DNA of 64,000 nucleotides from Pengzhenrongella frigida (GTDB taxonomy: Bacteria > Actinomycetota > Actinomycetes > Actinomycetales > Cellulomonadaceae), in contig NZ_SDWW01000004.1 in the NCBI RefSeq assembly GCF_004168625.1, forward strand, positions 79,874-143,873, written 5' to 3'. A model generated the notes under the pieces. That model had not been told where the DNA came from. It made no database searches and saw only the letters and a list, made by a program, of their open reading frames with translations. Shown here one piece after another: positions 51,095 to 59,689 of the stretch. The translations under genes were made by a program, and so were the position numbers. Numbering within the stretch: the first letter of the stretch is position 1; every line of letters begins with the position of its first letter.

Positions 51095-52153
51095 ATGTCA
51101 ACGCCAGGATCGCTGCCCGCCACGATGAGCAAGCGTCTGCTCGCCTTCGTGATCGACCAGGCGGCGTATCTGATCGTCGGTGGGGGGATCGTCCTGGCGA
51201 GCGGGCTCGACCAGATCCACTCCGGGGCCACGACCGCGACCGCGCTCGTGCCGAGCACGCCCTTGGCCCTCGCGGGGTACGGGCTCATCCTCGGCCTCGC
51301 GCTGTTCCAGTGGTGGTACCAGGGCACGCGAGGCTTCACGCTCGGCAAGCGTGCGGTCGGCCTGCGGACCCTCGCGGCCGCGACGGGCCAGCCCGCGGGG
51401 CTGATGCGGATCCTCCTGCGCCAGCTCGTGGTGATGGCCGGCAGCCTCGTCTTCGGGATCGGGCAGGCCGTGGTGTACGCCTCACCGTTCCTCGACGCGG
51501 GCGGGTGGCGGCAAGGCTGGCACGACAAGGCCGCCGGCACGATCGTGTTCGACGTCGCGGTCGGACGGGACCCCGCCACGGCCGACGCGGGGGTCGGCGC
51601 TCCTCGGTCCGCGCGCACGTACGACGACGGCCCCGGTCGGACCGCGCCGCAGCCGCTGGTCGCCAGCGCGGTCGCGGTGTCGACGCCGCCGCCGTGGGCG
51701 GTCCGTCCCGCGGTGGCGCCCGCGCTGGACGACGAGGTCGAGCTCACCCGCCTCACGTCGACGGACGCCGTCGCGACGCCGCTGCTGACACCCGCCCGAC
51801 GGGTCGGACCGCCCCGGATGCAGGCCGTGCTCCAGCTGTGGGACGGGCGAACGGTGGTCCTCGAGGGCACGGCGCTGATCGGGCGCAACCCCGCGCCGCG
51901 CCCGGGCGAGGCACCCCCCAGCCAGCTGCTCGCCGCCGTCGACCCCGGGCGCTCGGTCTCCAAGACGCACCTCGCGATCGGGGTCGAAGCCGACGGCGTG
52001 TGGCTGCGGGACCGGAACTCGACCAACGGCACGGTCGTCACGCTCCACGACGGCGCCCAGATCCTGTGCGCGGCCGAGCAGCGGGTGCGGATCCCGGCCG
52101 GCTCCTCGGTCGCCTTCGGCGACTTCTGGCTCGCCGTCGTCGAGGAGGGCTGA
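51095..52153 (+). CDS. RDD membrane protein with C-terminal FHA domain
   Basis: 352 residues from ATG at 51095 (AGGAAG upstream; 152 bases after the previous gene). RDD domain: MSKRLLAFVIDQAAYLIVGG, TLGKRAVGLRT and WHDKAAGT with three membrane segments. A linker leads to an FHA domain (about 250-350) with IGRNPAPR, SVSKTHLAIG and RNSTNGT. Places a phosphothreonine reader at the membrane, so it can recruit phosphorylated partners from this cluster. No such fusion is in the Bifidobacterium PFNA set. Confidence 0.88.
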   Translation: MSTPGSLPATMSKRLLAFVIDQAAYLIVGGGIVLASGLDQIHSGATTATALVPSTPLALAGYGLILGLALFQWWYQGTRGFTLGKRAVGLRTLAAATGQPAGLMRILLRQLVVMAGSLVFGIGQAVVYASPFLDAGGWRQGWHDKAAGTIVFDVAVGRDPATADAGVGAPRSARTYDDGPGRTAPQPLVASAVAVSTPPPWAVRPAVAPALDDEVELTRLTSTDAVATPLLTPARRVGPPRMQAVLQLWDGRTVVLEGTALIGRNPAPRPGEAPPSQLLAAVDPGRSVSKTHLAIGVEADGVWLRDRNSTNGTVVTLHDGAQILCAAEQRVRIPAGSSVAFGDFWLAVVEEG

Positions 52154-52206
52154 CCGGGCGGCTCCCGCCGTCCGCGCCCGTTGCGGATCGGGCCTGCTCG
52201 GCCAAG

Positions 52207-52212
52207 TAGTCT
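52207..52212 (+). promoter_or_regulatory. -10 box of leaderless promoter for the gamma-CA-like gene
   Basis: TAGTCT, 7 bases before the ATG at 52220. Confidence 0.5.
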
Positions 52213-52219
52213 CGGGCGC

Positions 52220-52732
52220 ATGATCAGCCTGCCCTTCGAGGGACGCACGCCCGAGGTACACGAGAGCGCCTGGATCGCTCAGAACGCCGCCCTGATCGGC
52301 AAGGTGCGCATCCATGCCGACGCGAGCGTGTGGTTCGGCGCGGTGCTGCGCGGCGACATCGACGAGATCGTCCTCGGCGCCGGGTCGAACTTCCAGGACA
52401 ACGTGGTGGTGCACACCGAGCTGGGCTCGCCGGCGATCGTGGGCGCCGGCGTCAGCGTCGGGCACGGCGCCGTGGTGCACGGCTGCACGATCGAGGACGG
52501 CTGCCTCATCGGCATGAACGCCACCGTCCTGACGGGTGCCGTCGTCGGCCGTGACTCGCTGGTCGGTGCGGGGTCGGTGGTTCTCGAAGGGACCGTGATC
52601 CCGCCCCGGTCGTTGGTCGCGGGGGTGCCGGGCAAGGTCCGCCGTCAACTGACGGACGAGGAGATCGCCGGCATGCACGGCAACTCCGCGCGCTACGTCA
52701 CCCGCGCGCAGGCCTACGGCTCCCAGGCCTGA
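52220..52732 (+). CDS. Gamma-carbonic anhydrase-like left-handed beta-helix protein
   Basis: 170 residues of hexapeptide repeats. The three zinc His are in place: VVVHTELG, SVGHGAVVHGC. Starts at 52220 (leaderless); a start at 52181 would overlap the promoter. Family members either hydrate CO2 or act as acyltransferases; which applies cannot be told. Confidence 0.9.
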   Translation: MISLPFEGRTPEVHESAWIAQNAALIGKVRIHADASVWFGAVLRGDIDEIVLGAGSNFQDNVVVHTELGSPAIVGAGVSVGHGAVVHGCTIEDGCLIGMNATVLTGAVVGRDSLVGAGSVVLEGTVIPPRSLVAGVPGKVRRQLTDEEIAGMHGNSARYVTRAQAYGSQA

Positions 52733-52761
52733 GACCGCTCGCGGGCTGCCGACCGCTGACC

Positions 52762-53628
52762 TCAGCCGCGCCCGTCCGCCAGGCGCAGGACCGCCAGCGG
52801 CTCGTCGCCCAGCACGTCTCCCATGAGCTCGGCGACCGTCAGCGCATGCAACGCCGGGAGCGCTGACCTCAGGGCGAAGGCTCCGGCCGTCGGATGGGCG
52901 TGCACGAGGGCCGACGTGACATCCACGACCGCGAGCAGCTGCGAGTGCAGCCGCCCCGTGGCGAACGCCGCCCAGGCGGCCGAGTGCATCGCGGCCGCCC
53001 AGACCCCGGGAGCCCAGCGGACCGACGCCAGCGCGTCGAGCGTCAGGGCCTTCGCACCGACCCGATCTTGGACGTCGACCACGTAGCCCCCGCGCGGTCC
53101 GTACAGGTCAGCCGCCTCGACCAGCGCGCCCTCCTGCGACCGGAGGGCGGCGTGCCACGGCTCGGTGAGGACCTCGAAGGGGGCGGCGGCGAGGTGCGGG
53201 CGGACCCACCACCCGGCGACCACGGCAGCAGCAGCCGCGGCGGACCCGGGTGACAGTCCCGCGCCGGGGACCGCCACCCGAGCGCGGTCCGGCCACCGGC
53301 CCGCCTCGGCCACCACGAGCCTCGCGACGTCGCCCACGTGCCCGAACCGTGCCCGCGACAGCTCCTCGCTGGCGCCGCGCCGACCGCCGACACTGACCGT
53401 GCGCAGGGCGTGCGCGGTGGTCAGCGCGGACGCGTCGGCGTACTCCGCCAGGTCCCAGGCGCGCGCGGTGGCGTCCGGGTCGGCATCCAGGGCGCACATT
53501 CCGAGTGCGGTGACGCCCTGCTCGGTGAGCCGGAAAACGGCGCTGAGCGCGGCGAGCAGCTGGCCCGCGTACGGGTGGGTTGCCGCGTCGCCGGCAATGA
53601 TCGTGGGCGTTGACAGCGTGTAGACCAC
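52762..53628 (-). CDS. Hypothetical protein, Ala-rich
   Basis: 288 residues from GTG at 53628 with GAGGGGGT upstream. Soluble and helical; segments include SAVFRLTEQGVTALGMCALD and LAEYADASALTTAHALRTVS. No catalytic or membrane motif identified. Convergent with the gamma-CA-like gene 29 bases away. Confidence 0.6.
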   Translation of the reverse strand: MVYTLSTPTIIAGDAATHPYAGQLLAALSAVFRLTEQGVTALGMCALDADPDATARAWDLAEYADASALTTAHALRTVSVGGRRGASEELSRARFGHVGDVARLVVAEAGRWPDRARVAVPGAGLSPGSAAAAAAVVAGWWVRPHLAAAPFEVLTEPWHAALRSQEGALVEAADLYGPRGGYVVDVQDRVGAKALTLDALASVRWAPGVWAAAMHSAAWAAFATGRLHSQLLAVVDVTSALVHAHPTAGAFALRSALPALHALTVAELMGDVLGDEPLAVLRLADGRG

Positions 53629-53690
53629 GCGGACCCCCTCCCCGCCCGGGGGCGGTGACCGCGGCCAGTCCCGCGACTCAGGTGTGCGAG

Positions 53691-53719
53691 CTGTCGACCC
53701 CTCGTTCCAGGGGTGACAG
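53691..53719 (-). terminator. Probable terminator of the ABC exporter operon
   Basis: CTGTC-ACCCCT and AGGGGTGACAG pair with one bulged base around CGTTCC; lies 55 bases past the permease stop. Confidence 0.5.
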
Positions 53720-53774
53720 GTGCTATCAGAGCACAGTTGTCCGGATTGCCCTCCATCGGCGGCGTGTCGGCGCT

Positions 53775-55373
53775 TCAGGCGCCGACCAGGTCGCGGCGCT
53801 CGAAGGCGAGCATGCCGACGACGGCGAACACAGCACCGATGGCCACCAGCGCGACGGCCGCGGTGAGGTCGACCGCGTCGATCGGGACGGCGCCGAGGTG
53901 CCAGAACGGTGACGCGCCCACGACGGCGTCGGGGCAGTCGAGGGCCGGTCCGATGATCGGCAGCAAGTAGGCGACGGCGGCGCCCGTCGCGGCCACGGTC
54001 ACGGTGGCGCGCGGCGCGAACCCGAGCAGCAGGACCGCGAGCCCCCCGAAGACGACGGCGACGGGAACAGTGTTCAGGACCGCAGCCATCGCGTCGCGCA
54101 GGGTCAGGTCGGAACCCATGGCGGCCGCGACCGCCCAGGTCGAGGATCCCGCGACGACGGCGAGGAGGATCACCGAGGCGAGGGCCAGGACGATGTGCCC
54201 CGCGAGCCAGTGCCGGCGGAGCACCGATCGTGTCGCGATCTGGTCCAGCCTCGTGGACGACTCCTCGGTGCGGGCCGCACCGATCCGGGTCGCGGCAAAG
54301 ACCGACAACGCCACTCCGGTGATCGTCGCCGTCATTCCGACGAAACCCTTGGTGACGTCGGAGACGTTCATCCCCATGCCCGCCAGGACGTCTTGGAAGG
54401 CCGGGTCGGCAGCGACGAAGTCATTCATCGTCGGGACGAGGGCGCCGGTGGCCAGGCCCCATCCGGCGAGCGCGATCGCCCAGGTGACGAGCGTGCCGAC
54501 GCTGGTCCGCCACGCGAAGGCGAGCGGGCTGGTCAGGCCCCAGGCACGGGAGGGCCGTTCGCCTCGCTCCCGCACAAATCCGGTGCGTGAGTCGCGGCGG
54601 ACCCGAAGCGCGATCGCGCAGCCCACGAGCCCCCCGACGACGAGGACGGGGACGAGCAGGGCGAGCGCCTGGTTGTCGCCGAACGGCCGGACGTGGTCGG
54701 ACCAGCCGAGGGGAGTGACCCACGCGAGCCAGCTGCGCGAGTCCGTGCTGTTCGCCGTCATCCGCAGCACGAGCGCCGCGCCGAGAAGGCCCGTGCTGAC
54801 ACCCAGCGTCCGGGAACGGGACGCGAAGACCTGCGCGGTCAGTGCCGTCAGACCGACGAACGCCCCACCGACCGCCCAGATCGTCGCCCCGAAGAGCAGC
54901 GCACCCACTGGCGGGGTTCCCGACGTGATCAGCGCGAGGCCCACTGCGAGGCCGACGCCCGCGCAGGAGGCGAGCAAGACGGCGGCCTGACGTGCGAGCA
55001 TCCTTGAGGCCCGGACGGGCCCGGCAAGGGTGACCTCGGCGCGCCCGTCGTCCTCGTCGCCGCGAAGGATCCGGGCGGTCGTCGTGATCGCCCAGACCCC
55101 GACGACGAGTGACATCATCCAACCGGCGTCCCACGCGACGAGCGCGCCCGACTCGGTGCTGTAGGGGACTCCCTGCATCGTCCGCAACAGGGGGAAGTCA
55201 CCGAAGGTCAGGAGCGCGGCGCGCGCCGCGTCGTCGGGATAGGTCGCCTCGATCACGCGGAACTCGAGCGCGGCGTAGCCCGCAAGCGCGAGCGATGCCA
55301 GCAGCGTCGAGCGCCGGGTCAGGCGGATGGTGAGCCGTTCGACGGCCCACCTGGTGCCACGGTTTCCACTCAT
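53775..55373 (-). CDS. ABC-2 type exporter permease (duplicated form)
   Basis: 532 residues with about 12 membrane segments in two six-helix halves, as in the polyketide-antibiotic exporter permeases. Cytosolic turns contain AGPVRASRMLARQAAVL in the first half and RTEESSTRLDQIATRSVLRR in the second. ATG at 55373. Works with the ATPase encoded just upstream; the whole unit is preceded by an ArsR regulator. Confidence 0.88.
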   Translation of the reverse strand: MSGNRGTRWAVERLTIRLTRRSTLLASLALAGYAALEFRVIEATYPDDAARAALLTFGDFPLLRTMQGVPYSTESGALVAWDAGWMMSLVVGVWAITTTARILRGDEDDGRAEVTLAGPVRASRMLARQAAVLLASCAGVGLAVGLALITSGTPPVGALLFGATIWAVGGAFVGLTALTAQVFASRSRTLGVSTGLLGAALVLRMTANSTDSRSWLAWVTPLGWSDHVRPFGDNQALALLVPVLVVGGLVGCAIALRVRRDSRTGFVRERGERPSRAWGLTSPLAFAWRTSVGTLVTWAIALAGWGLATGALVPTMNDFVAADPAFQDVLAGMGMNVSDVTKGFVGMTATITGVALSVFAATRIGAARTEESSTRLDQIATRSVLRRHWLAGHIVLALASVILLAVVAGSSTWAVAAAMGSDLTLRDAMAAVLNTVPVAVVFGGLAVLLLGFAPRATVTVAATGAAVAYLLPIIGPALDCPDAVVGASPFWHLGAVPIDAVDLTAAVALVAIGAVFAVVGMLAFERRDLVGA

Positions 55374-55413
55374 CGGGCGATGCTCCTTGGCCGGCGCTTG
55401 CGGTGCGCGGCCC

Positions 55414-56284
55414 CTAGTAGTAGGTGAGAAAGATCTCTTCGAGCGAGGGCTCGTCGGTTCGCATGCGCAGCACGGGCAGATTTGCGAACCGGGTGAGCAG
55501 CGCGGCCGGTGAGCCGGTCACGGACAGGCGCGCGCCGCCCGGGATCAGGTCGACGGCGGTGACGCCGGGGACGTCGTCGAACAGGGGGAAGGGGCCGTCG
55601 ACGACGATCTCGACGACCGTGGTGTGCACGCGCGCGCAGGTCGTCGAGGGTGGCGACCTCGACGAGCTTGCCGGCACGCAGGATCCCGACGCGGTCGCAC
55701 AGGTCCTCGACCTCGTCGAGGATGTGCGAGGACAAGAAGACGGTCTGCCCGCGGGCGGCCGCCTCACGGGCGAGGGATTGGAACACGGCTTCCATGAGCG
55801 GGTCGAGGCCCGATGTCGGCTCGTCGAGCAGCAGCACGTCGGGTCGGGTCATGAAGGCCGCGACGAGTGCGATCTTCTGCCGGTTTCCCTTGGAGTAGGA
55901 CCGCACGCGCCTGGACGGGTCGAGCTGGAGGCGGTCGATGAGCTCGGCGCGGAACGCGGTGTCGACGTGGCCGGACAGGTTGCCGAGCAGGTCGAGGGTC
56001 TCGGTTCCGGTGAGCTGCGGCCACAGGGCGACGTCGCCGGCCACGTACCCGACGTGGCGGTGGGCGCGCTCGACATCGCCGACGTCGATGCCCATGATCT
56101 CGGCGGATCCGCGGGTCGGGCGGATCAGGTGCAGCAGCAGCCGCACCGTGGTCGACTTGCCGGCTCCATTCGGGCCGAGAAACCCGAACGTCTCGCCCTG
56201 GCGGACCTCGAGGTCCATCCCCTCGAGGGCAGCCACGGATCCGAAGTGCTTGCTCAGATCGTGGGTCGCGATCGCGGGTGTCAT
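55414..56284 (-). CDS. ABC transporter ATP-binding protein with frameshift near the C-terminus
   Basis: Walker A GPNGAGKS (37-44), signature YSKGNRQKIALVAAF, Walker B VLLLDEPTSGLDP and switch FLSSHILDEVEDL are intact through about residue 219 (KLVEVATLDDLRA). The frame then turns to Arg-rich nonsense (running to 55370), while the true C-terminus, VHTTVVEIVVDGPFPLFDD to PSLEEIFLTYY, continues in another frame to the stop at 55414. The break is in a CG run at 55629-55637; one more CG would read LRARVHTTVV. Either a real mutation, a slippery tract, or a sequencing error. ATG overlaps the arsR stop by 4 bases. Confidence 0.82.
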
Positions 56285-56676
56285 CGGAGTTCCTTCTCGT
56301 GAGCGATGCTGGCGCGTCCGCCGGGTGTCATCTCAGGTGTCTGTGGCCCCGTGGTCCCGTGGGCGCGCAGGTCGAGGATGTGCTCGACAGCCTGGTGGAC
56401 CAGGGTGACGATGTGGGGGTCGACGACCCGGTAGAGGACGTGGCGCCCCTCGCGGCGCCGATCGATCCACCCCGCCAGGCGGAGCTTGGCGAGGTGCTGG
56501 CTGATCCCTGCTTTGGTCCCGCCGACGGCGGCGACCAGCGTGGTCACGTCGACCTCATCGTTCGAGAGGATCCAGAGAAGGTGCAGACGCCCCGGCGCGC
56601 TGAGCAGAGCGAACACCTCGGCGGCGTCATCGAGGACGGCGCGGTCGGGTGCTGCTGGGTGGGGGTCGAGGTTCAT
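56281..56676 (-). CDS. ArsR-family transcriptional regulator
   Basis: 131 residues from ATG at 56676 (AAGGAGA upstream). Winged-helix core: AEVFALLSAPGRLHLLWIL, DVTTLVAAVGGTKAGISQHL, KLRLAGWIDRRREGRHVLYRV. No Cys-rich metal site is visible (the alpha3 ELCVCD motif is absent), so it may sense something other than metals. Translationally coupled to the ABC ATPase gene; likely autoregulates this exporter operon. Confidence 0.9.
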   Translation of the reverse strand: MNLDPHPAAPDRAVLDDAAEVFALLSAPGRLHLLWILSNDEVDVTTLVAAVGGTKAGISQHLAKLRLAGWIDRRREGRHVLYRVVDPHIVTLVHQAVEHILDLRAHGTTGPQTPEMTPGGRASIAHEKELR

Positions 56677-56704
56677 GACCATCTCCTTCGATCGCTCTTC
56701 CATC

Positions 56705-56735
56705 ACCATAGTTGCGCAACCACTTAACTGTCTAG
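56705..56735 (-). promoter_or_regulatory. Promoter with palindromic operator of the ArsR-ABC operon
   Basis: On the minus strand TAGACA and TATGGT are 18 bases apart, and the spacer contains the palindrome GTTGCGCAAC (56711-56720) abutting the -10. Position suits repression by the ArsR protein. Inferred. Confidence 0.45.
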
Positions 56736-56970
56736 GTCTGACGCTTCTACGCTTGGTTGCTGATCGCCTCCGGCGCCGACGTGGCGACCGCGAGACGCGA
56801 AGCTGGGGGTCTCGGTCCACGCCGACGGCTGTGCGCGCGAAGGGTCCGGAGGGAGCGTCGCGGTGTCGGCTGAGTGTGCATTTCAGGACGTAGCGGGCCG
56901 AATCCGTGCGGGGTGAAGCACTCATCGTCCTCGGCGAGAGTAGTTTTTCGGATCTCTTCAGGAGGCTGCA

Positions 56971-57414
56971 ATGACGACGCCTACACCGCCTGGCGTCGAG
57001 ACTCCGGATGCTGTCGAGTCTCGACTGGGCACGTTGCGGTTCTTCGACGGGTTCCCCGACGACGCCACGACGGCAACGCTGTTCGACAACCTGGACTTCC
57101 AGCGGGCGGTGCAGGCGTACCTGCTGGCGTTGGCGCCGGTGAACCAGGTGGCCATGAAGAAGGGGCTACTGTAGTTCGGGCCGCCGAACGTGACGCTGCC
57201 GACCTGGGAGCGACTGATCCACCCCCACTACATCGGACTCACTGCCAACACGACCACGCCGTACTCCTGGATGTGGATCGACCTCCACGGCGGCCCCCTG
57301 GTCGCCGAGGTGCCGCAGGGCGTCCTGGGGGCGATCGACGACCACTGGTATCACTGGGTCGTCGATGTCGGCCTCACCGGCCCGGACCACGGCAAGGGCG
57401 GCACATCGAGGTAA
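56971..57414 (+). pseudogene. DUF1254 family protein, nonsense-mutated and truncated
   Basis: Starts MTTPTPPGVETPDAVESRLG with AGGAGG upstream. After LAPVNQVAMKKGLL an in-frame TAG (57172-57174) interrupts, then the same frame resumes with FGPPNVTLPTWERL, SWMWIDLHGGPLVAEVPQG and VVDVGLTGPDHGKGG, the normal continuation of DUF1254/DUF1214 proteins, before stopping at 57414. The full family is 400 or more residues, so the 3' two thirds are missing as well. Confidence 0.75.
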
Positions 57415-57907
57415 TCCAGATCTGCGACGCTCCGACCGCGGAGTTTCGAACTCTTGGAAGCGCGATGGACAAGACACGCGACCGGGTGCTCGAGATCCTG
57501 ATGCACTTGTCGGAGCGTATGGGCTACCGACCGCCGGAGGATCTCGAACTTGGCAAGGAACACGACGGCTTCTCAAGGCAACATTCTGACGCCCGAGACG
57601 ATGGCTCCCCGCCTCCCGATCCGGGTTGGTGGTGCACCTCGCAGGGCATCTCGTCGGGCATCAGGCCACCCGACCCACGGTGGCCTGTCGGAATCGCGAG
57701 TCGATCCTTTGCGACCGTTGTCCGACATCCGCTCTGGAAAGGCGTTCCCGCGGGAACGCGTACCAGCGAGCTCCGGCGGCCCGGATGGACAACAGCGCAA
57801 AGCGACAGCCAAGCGGCGCGGTCTTGGCAATGTGCCGCGACGTGTAACGGTTCGGCCCTACCTGGACATGAACGGGTTGAGAGACTCTTACCCGTGGAAG
57901 GGGCCCA
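57415..57907. other. Gene-remnant and repeat-bearing stretch
   Basis: Immediately after the DUF1254 remnant another frame reads HIEVIQICDAPTAEFRTLG, then MDKTRDRVLEILMHLSERMG (to about 57560), which I cannot assign. The rest holds no convincing gene. A perfect CGTTCCCGCGGGAACG palindrome lies at 57743-57758. Confidence 0.45.
57743..57758. repeat. TTCCCGCGGGAA palindrome, third intergenic copy
   Basis: Perfect 16-bp palindrome, same as at 23367-23382. On the minus strand TTGTCCA lies about 30 bases upstream, as it does for the 23367 copy. Confidence 0.55.
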
Positions 57908-58498
57908 GTGATCTCACCGGAAGAGCGGTTCGCCGTTCTGTTCAATCGCACCCATCAACCTCTACTTGCCTACTCCGTGCGGCGGGTTGCTGATCCCGCG
58001 GACGCGGCCGACATCGTCGCCGAGACGTTCCTAGTCGCGTGGCGGCGGCTGGACGAGGTGCCGCCTGATGAGCAGGCGCGTGCGTGGTTGTTCGGCGTCG
58101 CACGCAGAGTCCTGGCGAACTACTACCGCGGCGAGCATCGCCGACTCGCGTTGGGCGAGCGGCTGCGGACCTCGCTGCGCGAGGTGGCAGTGCCACCGCC
58201 CCAGGTTTGCGCCACAGCCGTCGAGATCGCGATGGAGCGTTTGAGTCCTGATGACCGGGAGCTTCTGCGACTGGTCGCGTGGGAGGAGTTGGCCCGCGAG
58301 GAGATCGCGATGGTGCTGCAGATACCGCGCGCGACCGTTCGGGTGCGTTTGCATCGAGCGCGTCGCCGCTTGCTCGCCGAGATGCAGTCGGTGGAGAGCG
58401 ACGCGCCCGGGGTAGGGCCGCTAAAACGGCCCGCAGTATCCGGACATGTCATGAGTGGAAGGGCGCCCGCCCGTCCCGGAACGGAGGAGGCCCGATGA
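57908..58498 (+). CDS. ECF RNA polymerase sigma factor
   Basis: 196 residues from GTG at 57908 (GGAAGGGG upstream). Region 2: LFNRTHQPLLAYSVRRVADP, DIVAETFLVAWRRL; region 4: LSPDDRELLRLVAWEELARE, MVLQIPRATVRVRLHRARRR. Short basic tail. Its stop overlaps the next gene, a membrane protein typical of the anti-sigma or regulated partner position. Confidence 0.92.
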   Translation: MISPEERFAVLFNRTHQPLLAYSVRRVADPADAADIVAETFLVAWRRLDEVPPDEQARAWLFGVARRVLANYYRGEHRRLALGERLRTSLREVAVPPPQVCATAVEIAMERLSPDDRELLRLVAWEELAREEIAMVLQIPRATVRVRLHRARRRLLAEMQSVESDAPGVGPLKRPAVSGHVMSGRAPARPGTEEAR

Positions 58499-59517
58499 GG
58501 AACGACGACGTGCTCGCGCAGTTGGGTGCGGTGAACCCGGTATCCGAGGCGGACCTCTCACCCGTCGACGCGGGGGCGCTGGTCGCCCTTCGAGAGGGGA
58601 TCACCATGACCGGTCGACAGTTGCCGTTGGCACACAGTTCCAGGAGACGGATCGGGCGACGCGGCGTGACCGGTGCGATCGTCACGGTCGCACTGCTCGG
58701 TGGCGGGGCCGCCTTCGCCGCGCACCAGCTGGGGTACGTCGGCGGAGGCGGCGCAGCGGACGGGATCACCTGCCTCACGCACTGGGTGGGGAACAACGAC
58801 GGGTTTGCAGACAGCACCGGCGGCCCGCCTCTGACAGCCGATCCAGTGGCCGATTGCCAGCAATACCAGGCACTAAGCGGCCGGCCCCCGATCGATGACC
58901 CCGTTGCCTTCCGTGCCGGCAACCCGATGGTCTTCGTGGCCCCCCGAGATCAGGTGCCAGCGGACGCCACCCTGTTTCCCGCGGTCACGCCGCGCGACGA
59001 GGTGCTGTTCGAACTCGACGCGAGCACTGTGGACATGGTCGACGGACTCGGCTCGAGCTGCTTGGCCGCGGATGACGCGAACGTGTTCGCCCAGGCCGAG
59101 CTGGACCGGCTCGGGTTGACGGACTGGTCGGTCACCAACAAGGCGCCCGGCACGCGTCCACCACCGCCCGTCAATGGCGAACCGGAGGGACCGTGGATCT
59201 GTGCGACCGCGTTCGTCGACCCGGATCAACTCGCGCTGGTTGTCACCCCGAACAACCGGGATGACATCGAGACACACAATGGTCACGGAACTGACCCTTT
59301 CGTCTTCGAACTTCGGGATTCGCTGCGGATCGGCATCGCGGACAAGTGCGTGAACCTGGGTGAGGCGAAGGCAGTCGCGACAAGCGCGCTCGGAGATGCC
59401 CACCATTGGCCGTTGACCGCAATCGAAGACCCCGCAGCATCGTGCACACGGGTCGATATGGCCGTCGGGGGAAGCATCGAGATCACGCTCCGCGGACCGA
59501 GCACCACAACCCCGTAG
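58495..59517 (+). CDS. Membrane protein partner of ECF sigma factor (anti-sigma-like position)
   Basis: 340 residues, ATG overlapping the sigma stop by 4 bases (GGAGGAGG upstream). About 55 cytoplasmic residues (LAQLGAVNPVSEADLSPVDA), one membrane segment (about 60-80, GVTGAIVTVALLGGGAAFAA) and a large extracytoplasmic domain with four to six Cys that may form disulfides. No zinc-type HxxxCxxC anti-sigma motif is seen, so function as anti-sigma is inferred from position and topology only. Confidence 0.75.
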   Translation: MRNDDVLAQLGAVNPVSEADLSPVDAGALVALREGITMTGRQLPLAHSSRRRIGRRGVTGAIVTVALLGGGAAFAAHQLGYVGGGGAADGITCLTHWVGNNDGFADSTGGPPLTADPVADCQQYQALSGRPPIDDPVAFRAGNPMVFVAPRDQVPADATLFPAVTPRDEVLFELDASTVDMVDGLGSSCLAADDANVFAQAELDRLGLTDWSVTNKAPGTRPPPPVNGEPEGPWICATAFVDPDQLALVVTPNNRDDIETHNGHGTDPFVFELRDSLRIGIADKCVNLGEAKAVATSALGDAHHWPLTAIEDPAASCTRVDMAVGGSIEITLRGPSTTTP

Positions 59518-59532
59518 ACAGAAGGCCGCTCG

Positions 59533-59576
59533 CTGCGGCCGGGACCCGCCCGATCACGGGCGGGGACCGGCCGCAG
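59533..59576 (+). terminator. Terminator of the ECF sigma operon
   Basis: Long hairpin: CTGCGGCCGG and ACCCGCCCG pair with CGGGCGGG and CCGGCCGCAG around ATCA with small mismatches. Confidence 0.75.
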
Positions 59577-59689
59577 CCCACCATTGACCGTTGGAGTAAC
59601 CGGTCCGGCCAAATCGACGGCGCGGCACTGCCCCTCAGGACCGACCCAGCGCTTGACGACAGCCTTGCGCTGTGGCAAGTGCGACTGAA

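Noticed and set aside
57172..57174. In-frame TAG in the DUF1254 gene as a recoding signal
   Set aside because: The rest of the gene is also truncated and fused to another fragment, so decay is the simpler explanation.
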